DNA of 64,000 bases, from the NCBI RefSeq assembly GCF_000003815.2, contig NC_049991.1, positions 19,362,822 to 19,426,821 on the forward strand, given 5' to 3'. This document shows positions 30,376-42,300 of the stretch, one piece after another. Source of the DNA: Branchiostoma floridae. Taxonomy: Eukaryota > Chordata > Leptocardii > Amphioxiformes > Branchiostomatidae. Position numbers and translations under genes: made by a program. How positions within the stretch are numbered: the first letter of the stretch is position 1; every line of letters begins with the position of its first letter. The notes beneath the pieces are model-generated. The model was not told the DNA's origin and ran no database searches. It saw only the letters and a list, made by a program, of their open reading frames with translations.

Positions 30376-33300
30376 GTAAGGTCATGGTGATTTGATTATA
30401 ATAATAACTTTATTGCACAACAATTTCTTTAACTTTTTAACAACAATTTTACGAGGTAATATCCACTGGTGACACCAAATTAAAGTCATTTAACTGGTGC
30501 GATCGTGCCAGGAAAAAAAATGTTGCAACTCACACGTTCTCGTGAGACCACAGTTATCAAAAGTTACATTTTAGGATACCGTTACTGTATATAATGTATT
30601 GTTGTTGTTGTTGTTGTCGTCCTCGTAACATCTATCAATACGTTGACGCGGTCTCTTGGTGCTGGGTAACACATGGTTCGTTTTTTAGTTAATTGTGTCA
30701 CTTGGTTTTATTTACTCTTGGTAATTGGTGACCTGGAGTAATACTTGGTTGATCAATTGACTATAACTGCCATGTCACTATTATAGATAACAAAAGCAAT
30801 TCTCAGTTGTAAAATGTTAAATGCTGTTAAATGTGTTGCTTAATTAACTAATCAACCATAGCTAATTGATCAACAACAGCCCCCATATGCACCAACCCGG
30901 GACTCCCTTGACCTGGCCAACCACCGCCCAGTTGGTCTGACGATGCAAAGTTCATTACGATAACTTACCTAGTGAGTTGGATTGGTTAATTAGTTAATTA
31001 ACTTATCAACCATAACCTATTGATCAACATCATCCCCAATATGCACCGACCTGGGACACCCTTGATCAGTGGCTGCTGCCTGGCTGGTATGACAAGGCGA
31101 AGTTTTTCACATCAACTTTGATTAGTTAATGCATTAGTTAATTAACTTATCAACCATAACCTATTGATCGACTTCAGCCCAGATACGCACCGACCTGGGA
31201 CTCCCTCGACCAGCGGCCACTGCCCAGCTGGTACCATGAGGCTAATTTCTCATATTAACTTTGATTAGTTAATGCATTAGTTAATTGACTTATCAACCAT
31301 AACCTATTGATCAACAGCAGCCCCGATATGCACCGACCTGGGAGTCCCTCGACCAGCGGCCGTTGCCCAGTTGGTATGATGAAGTTCTTTATGATAACTT
31401 ACCTTGTAAGTTGGATTGGTTAATTAGTTAATTGATTTATCAACCATAACCTATTGATCAACAGCAGCCCCGATATGCACCGACCTGGGACTCCCTCGAC
31501 CAGCGGCCGTTGCCCAGTTGGTATGATGAAGTTCTTTATGATAACTTACCTTGTAAGTTGGATTGGTTAATTAGTTAATTAACTTATCAACCATAACCTA
31601 TTGATCAACAGCAGCCCCAATATGCACCGACCTGGGACTCTTTCAACCACTGCCTGGCTGGTATGACAAGACAAAGTTCTTCACGTTAACTTACCTAGTG
31701 AGTTGGATTAGCTAATTAGTTAATTAACTTATCAACTATAACCTATTGATCAACAGCAGCCCCGATATGCACCGACCAGGGAGTCCCTCAACCAGCGGCC
31801 GTTGCCCAGTTGGTACCATGAGGCTAATTAAGTAATTTCTCATATTTACTTTGATTAGTTAATGCATTAGTAAATTAACTGATCAACCATAACCTATTGA
31901 TCAACAGCAGCCCCGATATGCACCGACCTGGGAGTCCCTCGACCAGCGTCCGCTGCCCGTTTGGTATGATGAAGTTCTTTATGATAACTTACCTTGTAAG
32001 TTGGATTGGTTAATTAGTTAATTAATTTATCAACCATAACCTATTGATCAACAGCAGCCCCGATATGCACCAACCTGGGACTCGCTTGACCAGCGTCCGT
32101 TGCCCAGCTGGTACCATGAGGCAAATTTCTCACATTAACTTTGATTAGTTAATGCATTAGTTAATTAACTTATCAACCATAACCTATTGATCAACAGCAG
32201 CCCCGATATGCACCAACCTGGGACTCCCTCGACCAGCGGCCGCTGCCCAGCTGGTACGATGAGGCGAAGTTCGGCATCTTCATGCACTGGGGCGTGTTCT
32301 CCGTCCCCAGCTACGGCAGCGAGTGGTTCTGGTGGGACTGGAAAGGTACAGCGACTCGCTCTGACCGAGGGCACACCAGTCTTATTCCTTGGGTCGTGCG
32401 TAACGTCTTAAAATGAAGAACTTTGTTTGTTTGAACCTTTGTTTAATTATGAAAGCTCAAATCTGCCTCCTTGAGGCATGGGTCAGACAAACTTGACCCA
32501 CGAAGATGAAAAAATTATGCTCCGATAACTGCATGATATTACCCCATCAAAATGTGACATTGGCTTACTACTATAGACAAATATAAGTACACCAATACTG
32601 CATTTTTGAAAAATTGGATTTGATATTGCAATCAGTTTCTGTCCTGAGCTCTAAGAAATCAGAAAAAAGACTTTCAAAATTGCTAAGTGTAAAATTTATT
32701 ACTCACTCAGGGAAGATTCAAGAACTGCAACTTATTCTTTATTAGATGCATTACTTTAAAGATTTTCTTCACTTAGTCCCTTCCATTGATGCTTGAGGGC
32801 TGGGGACTATTTTGGCATCCAGTATCAGCCTCCTCCACTCCCTCCTGTCTCTGTGAGACACTTGGAGAACACTCTGCCAGTGATATGCCCATCAAGTTGG
32901 TTGACACAATCTTTTTTAAATTTCAAAGATTGCAAAAACTTTCGACAACCAGATTGGAACCCAAGGAATGAAACTGGTGTGCCCAAAACTTAAGGTTTGA
33001 AACACATCATCTTACGTGGTGCCTTCTTGTGCTCAGGTCCACTACGAGCCTACGTGGGAGTCGATAGACAGCCGCCCCCTCCCAAGTTGGTTCGATGAGG
33101 CCAAATTTGGCATCTTCATCGTGTGGGGCGTGTACTCGGTTCCCAGCTACGGGTCCGAGTGGTTCTGGTACAATTGGAAAGGTACACCGACCAATTGAAA
33201 AACTCGCTGCTTTGCCCACAAATTTGAAACGAAATACAAATGACTTTTCAATGGTCTGAGCTTTTTTCTTGTAGATATTTGGACAAAAGACTGATTAGTA

Positions 33301-36300
33301 TAATTTCTTCCTTCTGAATTTCATTAATGTAATCAGACAGTAAAATTGTGAAATCGGAGCACAGAATCACAGACCGTATTTCTTCTTTTAATTCAAATTT
33401 ATCCTTGAATAAATTCATAAATAAAAATTCACAGGCACAGTCAGTGTGGCAGCAGCTGAATGATCTGTCATGCCTACACTGTAGCCTTTGCACTTAAATC
33501 TGTAAGGAAGTGTTTAAAGCTTTCTAAGAATGCTCCTACTCTGTACTTGGTGTCAATCAGTTCCACTGTACTTGTATGATGTGGTTATCGGGAAAAACAA
33601 ATTTTTGATCAGACACCTCAGTCCTCGGTTGACAACTCTGGTACTTAAAGGTATTCATGACAATATTTCTTGTTTTCTGAGCTGATGCGTAATAGTCGGT
33701 AGATCTACCAGGCTATTAGTAATTTTGTACATTGGCTAATTTACAGTCAACCTGTGAAAAGAAAACACAGCAAACAAATGAACAGCAATGAGATTGAAAT
33801 GTGTACTGATGTCATGAATTGTACCAGGTTGACAACCTGATGCTATTCAGATGGCTGACTGCACATACATGTAGTAATGACTATCTGCAGTAGGATTTCT
33901 GCCATTGTTTTGCTTTGCTGATAAGGCAATATTTTTGCATTAATGATGTACCTATAATGACATTATATGATAACTTCTTCATGTTTTTTTATGATATTAT
34001 GTTACCACTGTAACGGTTGTAGTAGTGCAACCTTAGAATTTGCAAAAAAATTGTTATATTTTAAGAATTTCAAAGTTAATCCATTTGTTGATTCCAGGTG
34101 CACATGATCAAAACTTCATAGACTTCATGAAAAGGAACTATCCACCAGGTTTCCGCTACGCCGACTTCGCCCCCATGTTCACAGCAGAGTGGTACAACCC
34201 GTTACAGTGGGCAGAGGTCCTACAGGCATCAGGAGCAAAGTAAGGGGGCCATTCCATTTACTGTGCGGGGGGATAGTGAGGAAGGGACATAGTGGGGACA
34301 GAACGCAAAGTGTAGGCATTCATGCAGGGTTCAAGAAATGTTTGATTATGGAGTGTCTTGTCTGTTTCATGGTCTTATTGTTGAACTGTATGTACCTGAT
34401 GATATTGATAAAAGTTAGCCATCCAGGTAAACAATGTTTTCAAGTTAACTCAATCTCTACAACTGGGTAAGATTTGGAGATAATACTTCTGGACATGACA
34501 TGTCTGGACATGACATGTATCATGTCACTCTAAGTCTTCAGCATTACTAGAATGAACTGGTAGAACAAGTCAATACTTGTACATGAGAATTATAACCAGA
34601 AAAATGGAGATATCCTATCTGCTTGCAAGTCAAGAATCCTTTGTGACCCGTGATGGCATCCTCGATGTCCATGTTCAAGGTTCATCTTAGCCCTAACACA
34701 AGTCTGCCTGTTCCACAGGTACGTAGTTTTGACCTCCAAACACCACGAGGGCTTCACCAACTGGCCCTCCAAGTACAGCTGGAACTGGAACTCCGTGGAC
34801 AACGGGCCCCACAGGGACCTGGTCGGTACGTTTTTTTTTTAACGAGTTTGCTCAGTGCAAGGCCATAGACCACAAGGCCATAGGCAGTGGCGGCGGCAAA
34901 ATATGTTGGGGGGGCGTCGCACCCCCCAAAAAATCAAGCTGAAACCTTGTGTGTTTTTTTGATGATGGAAATTTTATAAAATCAAGCTAGTCTAACAGCA
35001 TAGTTTATTACCTGAAAATGCAAGAAATGGCGTTTCAGAGAGTCCCGATTTCAAAATTTTGCCAGACCTCCCTTGTGACGACTGCGTCTTCGACGCAGGA
35101 CAATATGTTGCGGGAGCGTTGCTCTGAAAAATCTTTTAAAATTTAATCTTTTAAAGATTTTAAAATTTTCTCCGGACCTCCCTAGGGATGACTTACGCCT
35201 CCGGCACTCACAACGACAATGTGAAAATTTGTGCGTGGTAATAGGTCATCGCCCTCAAACATCTTTTTCTTTGATTTAGCATAGTCTGCAAGCAAAACTT
35301 GTCCCTCAAAATACAGAAAATGTCATTTCAGAGGGTGCAGATTTCGAAATTTCCAAAGACCAACCTTGCAACAGCTCGCACCTTCGGCACTCGAAATCGT
35401 GAAAATATTTTGTGGGCGTCGCCCTCGCTAAAACCATGTGTCTTTCTAACAGAATTGCCATCAAACTTAGCTTAGTCTGGCAGCAAAATTTGCCCGTCAA
35501 AACGCATGAAATGCCGTTTTAGAGGGTCTAGATTTCAAATTTTCATTTGCGACGGGTAGCGCCTTCGGCGCTACGTAAGCGCGTGCCGCAAAATTCTGTC
35601 AGTAAAAGTTCGCCCCCCCAGATGAAATTTCCTGCCGCCGCCTCTGATAGGCCATAAGGCGCCAAACTACGCTCGCTGTGGCAGCATCTCTTCTCCCTAA
35701 GTCAGAAACATCGAGCTTCAGCAAGTTCGACTAACTGACTCAATAGGCGAAGCAGGGGTTATGAGGCTGCTCGGGAAATTCCCTACCCCACTTACATGTA
35801 GCCGGAATGGTTTGATCCACTCACACCAGGAAGGTCCCCTACTCTTTTCGACAAGTGTGGCAGGTTGTTTTAATAGTTTTATGTGCCCGGGTGCCCGTTT
35901 ACTTTAGCCTAGGTTGTTCATGATACGATGATATTTAAAATAATGTTCACAACTGGAACTCTGTGGACAGCGGGCCTCATAGGGACCTGGTTGGTACATT
36001 CACTTGGATTGGATGTAGCAAAACACAATCTCAAGCCGGCTTCACTCCTCTGCTTTTGATACCATCTTATGCTACCGTAGGATCTGCTTGGAGATTAACT
36101 GAAAGTATGAGAATGACGAAATGTCTTTCCATTCCAGGTGAGCTAGCCATGGCCATCAGGAACAATTCGGACCTGCACTTCGGGCTGTACTACTCCCTGT
36201 TCGAGTGGTTCCACCCGCTGTATCTCAGGGACAAGCAGAACAAGTGGGCAACACAGGACTACACCAAGGTAAGTACTACTCCCTGTTCCACCTGCTGTAC

Positions 36301-39300
36301 CTCAGGGACAAGCAGAACAAATGGGCAACACAGGACTACACCAAGGTCAGTACTACTCCCTGTTCCACCCGCTGTACCTCCAGGACAAGCAGAACAAGTG
36401 GACAACACAGGACTACACCAAGGTCAGTACTACCCCCTGTTCCACCCGCTGTACCTCCAGGACAAGCAGAACAAGTGGGCAACACAGGACTACACCAAGG
36501 TCAGTACTACTCCCTGTTCCACCCGCTGTACCTCAGGGACAAGCAGAACAAGTGGACAACACAGGACTACACCAAGGTCAGTACTACCCCTTGTTCCACC
36601 CGCTGTACCTCAGAGGGACAAGCAGAACAAATGGGCAACACAGGACTACACCAAGGTCAGTACTACTCCCTGTTCCACCTGCTGTACTTCCAGGACAAGC
36701 AGAACAAGTGGACAACACAGGACTACACCAAGGTCAGTACTGCTCCCTGTTCCACCTGCTGTACAGTTTGTACTTCCAGGACAAGCAGAACAAGTGAGCA
36801 ACGCAGGACTACACCAAGGTCAGTACTACTCCCTGTTCGAGTGGTTCCACCCGCTGTACCTCCAGGACAAGCAGAACAAGTGGACAACACAGGACTACAC
36901 CAAGGTCAGTACTGCTCCCTGTTCCACCTGCTGTACTTCCAGGACAAGCAGAACAAGTGAGCAACGCAGGACTACACCAAGGTCAGTACTACTCCCTGTT
37001 CCACCCGCTGTACCTCAGGGACAAGCAGAACAAGTGGACAACACAGGACTACACCAAGGTCAGTACTACCCCCTGTTCGAGTTCTTCCACCCGCTGTACT
37101 CCAGGACAAGCAGAACAAGTGGGCAACACAGGACTACACCAAGGTCAGTACTACCCCCTGTTCCACCCGCTGTACCTCCAGGACAAGCAGAACAATTGGG
37201 CAACATAGGACTACACCAAGGTCAGTACTACTCCCTGTTCCACCCGCTGTACCTCAGGGACAAGCAGAACAAGTGGGCAACACAGGACTACACCAAGATC
37301 AGTACTACTCCCTGTTCCACCTGCTGTACCTCAGGGACAAGCAGAACAAATGGACAACACAGGACTACACCAAGGTCAGTACTACTCCCTGTTCCATCTA
37401 CTGTACCTCAGGGACAAGCAGAACAAGTGGGCAACACAGGACTACACCAAGATCAGTACTACTCCCTGTTCCACCTGCTGTACCTCAGGGACAAGCAGAA
37501 CAAGTGGACAACACAGGACTACACCAAGGTCAGTACTACCCCCTGTTCCACCTGCTGTAGCTCCAGGACAAGCAGAACAAGTGGACAACACAGGACTACA
37601 CCAAGATCAGTACTACTCCCTGTTCCACCCGCTGTACCTCAGGGACAAGCAGAACAAGTGGACAACACAGGACTACACCAAGGTCAGTACTACCCACTGT
37701 TCCACCTGTTGTACCTCAGGGACAAGCAGAGCAAGTGGACAACACAGGACTACACCAAGGTCAGTACTACTCCCTGTTCCACCCGCTGTACCTCAGGGAC
37801 AAGCAGAACAAGTGGGCAACACAGGACTACACCAAGGTCAGCGTGGTCTCACACCACAGTTGTCAAATTAATGTAGCCTTTATGCTATCCTTGCTTAAGG
37901 ATTAGGATTAGGTCAGAAATTTTTTTTTAGATTTCTTTTGTTCACACTTATGTACCATGTACAATATTGTTATAATTGAATATAATTCTATCCTTGTCTT
38001 ATCTCATTGATATTGTCTTTGTCACACACATCCCAAAACATAATCTTCTTGGCAAAGATAGTTATACAATGTATGTTAATGTTGTACCATCCATAGGATG
38101 TAGGCCTTGCCGAGCTGTATGAACTTGTGAACGCCTACCATCCAGAGGTGGTGTGGTCGGACGGGGACTGGGAGGCACCCTACACCTACTGGAACAGCAC
38201 CAACTTTCTCGCATGGCTCTACAATAACAGGTGCCAATCATTCTGTTTCATTCATTTTATTTCATTTGTTTGCTGTGTATGCCTTTTCCTAAGTATGTAG
38301 AAACGAACTTGCTTCCTAGAAGTCTGCCTAGTTTGTACTTGATCATGACGCAGGTCCCACTGTTCACCCATCCTACTAATGAAGATCAAATTAAATGAAC
38401 TTGTGTCTTTCAACACAGGCCAATCAATGCCCAGTAATATAACAAGTTCCATATTTGCCAATAAGCATAATGAGCATGGAGTATCAAGTTTGCGGAGACA
38501 AGTGCAAAGGACCGTGCAACCTGGAGACTTCTAACGAAGAGGAGCAAGGGGCCAGTCCCTGGCCTAGGCACTTAGGCAGTAGACAGACAGTATTGAGCGC
38601 CAGCTGCAACAATGCTCAGAAAACTTGACAGTGTTTGTTTTTGTGTTGGGATAACAGTTTCTTCACATGTTTGGTTGGTAATAGGTTTTCATATTCTTGA
38701 TGGCTGATAGTTCTCATGTCATCTATTAATCATTCTCTTATGCATGATAATTTTTGTTTGTTTTGTGCCCTCAGCCCTGTTAAGGACACAGTGGTGACCA
38801 ACGACAGGTGGGGAAGCGGCATGTTATGCCACCACGGAGGGTACTACACCTGTTCAGACAGGTATAACCCAGGTGAGCATCCACACTAGATGGCCTTGAA
38901 CATTACTTACAGCTACTTAATCATAGAAGTTGTGTCAACTGCTGCCATGCCGTATGTCTGCAAAGCTGGTGGTTATGCTGAAGGGTGGTTATACCAGCTA
39001 TATTAGGTACATAATTATACAAAAGCTGAATGTGTTACACAGAATGATATCGTTAAACTGGCTGAAAAATAATATATAGATACAGATACAGAAGCTATAT
39101 ATTGACTGTTATACCAAAGGGGGGTTAAGAATAAGGAGGAATAATTTTGTTAGAATCATAGATTATGTACCAGTAAAGTTTGTAACTGCTTGAATCAGAA
39201 TGGGTTCTTTACATTTGTCAGATAGACTTTATCACACTCTTTTCGAACTGTCCAGGTGATCTGGATAAGAAAGTCAACCCCTGGTTATGAACCGGGACGA

Positions 39301-42300
39301 GAGGGATACAAGCTTAGCCATGTTTGGGATTGTTTTGTCACTGCGAAAGCGCCACCTACATCGGCTACATATTGCCGTAAGAAGCAGAACTACAGTTAGA
39401 AGCTCTGACGAAGGTGTCTGAGAGACATCGAAACGTAAGCAATGTAAGTCCCTGCTGGTTGTATAAAAAGAATTCTCCTATATCCCATGCCCAGGTGTCC
39501 TGCAGAAGCACAAGTGGGAGAACTGCATGACGATCGACAAGAAGTCGTGGGGGTTCCGCCGCGAGGCGACCTTGGCAGACTACCTAGACATGGATGACCT
39601 TGTCAAGATCTTGGCGGAGACAGTCAGGTCAGGTTTCACACTTGACCTTTGACCTTCACTATTGACCCTTGACCTGCTAAAGCTCCTGTCATACATTCAG
39701 GACTTGACCTTCAGACACATAGTGACACAGAATGGCTGAGTGGTTAGAGCTAAAGGTCACAAGTTCAATTCTTGGCACTCTGGTCTTGACGTTGTGATCT
39801 GCAGCTGGCCTGCATTCATTATCATCTTGTCCTCTTGTTTGAATTGATTTCTTCATAAAGTCATCAGACAAACTTGACATAGATTGGTCTTCTGACTATA
39901 CTCTTAAAGGGACATAATGTAGAAATATGGCGCCAAAATTTCAAATGTTCTGAACTTAAAGATTTCAAGTCAGACTGACATTTGTAACTTATTTCCGACT
40001 TATCTGCGTCATTTTATCACATTTGTAGCGCTAATTAACAACGCCAAAGTAAGCCCCGAACAAATTCACATACTTCCGGGTAGCCTACCCGGAAGTATGT
40101 CAGTTCTAGACTTCCGAATCGACCGTTGCGGTCGCAGATCATTTGAGCTTAGCGGGGACTTTCAACAAACTTCAGTAACGATTCGAGCGAACCACCGAAC
40201 ACGTTCTAGAGCGCGCCTTGGTTCGTCGGAGAGTTGGATAAAATGGCGGACAACTCAAGCGGCGATGGGAAGTGCGCATATTTCAAGACGTCCTCACGGC
40301 ACTACAAAGCCGTATCAATACGTTGTAAATATTGCTGTGCAGTGTAATAAGGTAGACTCAACTCATAATGCAGAAAAATGACCGAAAACAGTAACTTTAT
40401 TTTTTACATTATGTCCCTTTAAGCTATTTTTCAATGGTTTATACATGAAGTATATGTAGCATCTGTCTTCTCTTTCACGACCAGTGAAATATGAACTCAA
40501 TTGTTCATGGAGTAAGCATGAAATCTTGAGTTCATTCCAGCTAACCTTCAAGGTCACCTTGACTTCCAGTTGTGGAGGTTTATAAATACTGTACATAGCA
40601 TCTGAATATGTCTTCTCTGTCTTGACCAGCATGAAATTTTATTTGAGCTCATTCGAACTAAACTTCAAGGTCACCTTGACTTCTCCAGTTGCGGAGGAAA
40701 CCTGCTGATGAACATCGGACCGACTCACGACGGTCGCATCGTGCCGATCTTCGAAGAGCGCCTGCGGAGCATGGGGAAGTGGCTGAATGTCAACGGGGAT
40801 GCCATCTACGCAACCAAACCATGGAGGGCGCAGAACGACACTCGGGAACCAGGCGTCTGGTGAGATATAACAATATATCATATTTTGTTGTCGATTTATT
40901 TACTTATTTGAGCTTTACCATGTGCACAAACAAAAATGGTGGGGAGGCAAAAACAGATGAGAACATATACAATAATAGACACAAGGATAGATATAATGAC
41001 AATGAATGATACCAATGGTACTAAGATAATATTAATAATAATTATAATAATGTTGACAACAATAAGAACAAATAGAAACAAATGTATTATAGAAATGATG
41101 GTAAAATGAAATATCTAAAAAGGTTTACCGTTGGGACATTAACAGTGGGTAAGCCAAGTGCATACATTTTCCCAAAGGAGAAAACAAATTAATTGTTTTG
41201 CTGGTGCATCCTTTTTCTTTCTTCCTCCTAGCACAAAAGGGTTATGGAAAAGGCTTGGCTGTCTACCTGGGCTGTGTATCATGTCAGGCTACTCAGATAA
41301 CCCCATTCAAAGCCCCAATTCAAACTATAAACTCAATTTTTGGGGTAACATAGAGTCATTGTTTTAAAAACTGTGTATTTAGAGATTTTAGGTCAACAAT
41401 GTGGGTTTCAAATGTCAACATTTCAAAGATATTGCAGTGAGAAACTACCTTCCATCGACTTAACGATCCCCAAATAGTAAATACCCTATTTATAATCATG
41501 CAACGGATAACAGTTACCCTACAGATGAAGGTGAACTTACGTTATATCTTTTGTTAAACAGATTCTTAGCGAGAAGAAATCAAATTCACGTAATACACTC
41601 GGCACAAAAAGTTTGGAATATCAACTTTGGTATATCATATTTCTGTTATTTATGCATCAATTTCAATGTATTATATATCAATAGAAAGCTTGTGTGATTT
41701 TCTTTCCTATGGTATCAAACTTATTATGATTGTAAACACATGAAACGAGCACAAGGCCTGCTTACGTGAGTGGGTCACGAAAAAAAAGTGCCCAAATTCC
41801 CCTAATTCTGTTCAACACTGTATCGTCCTGTTGATATTGGCGCGAGTGTCACTGGTTCAATCAATCCTCTTTTCACCTCACATTTTGTATACGGAACATA
41901 CAAGGTTTCAGTACACTTGAGCAGAGTTCATCTGCCCTTTCGATAGTTGGATGGCAGCGTGGATGCGGCAAGGAGAACCGCACGCTGACAAGGCAAGAGT
42001 AACTTTCGGCATTTGGTGGTGGAGGCAGCGTCATGGTGTGGGGCGGTATAACCGCCATAGGAAAAACAAGACTCGTCATCATTCCAGGCAAATTAATGTG
42101 GTGACAAATAGGGACACCATCCTCCATCCAATAGCAACATTCTACCTCTTCAATATTGGACCAAATACCATTCTGCAAGATTACAACACCAGTCCACACA
42201 GAGCAAGGACCATTAGATGCTGGAGCACAGTCTTAGGGTGGAATAGCCTTCCTACGGCTTATGGCTAGCACTCGATTGATCACCTCTTGCCATGGTTCAG

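Noticed and set aside
35963..37876. 637-codon open frame, apparently a repetitive protein
   Set aside because: It is produced by the 77-bp array of fucosidase exon 5 edges, which has no stops in any frame and rotates frame every unit. It crosses the real exon 5 in the wrong frame.
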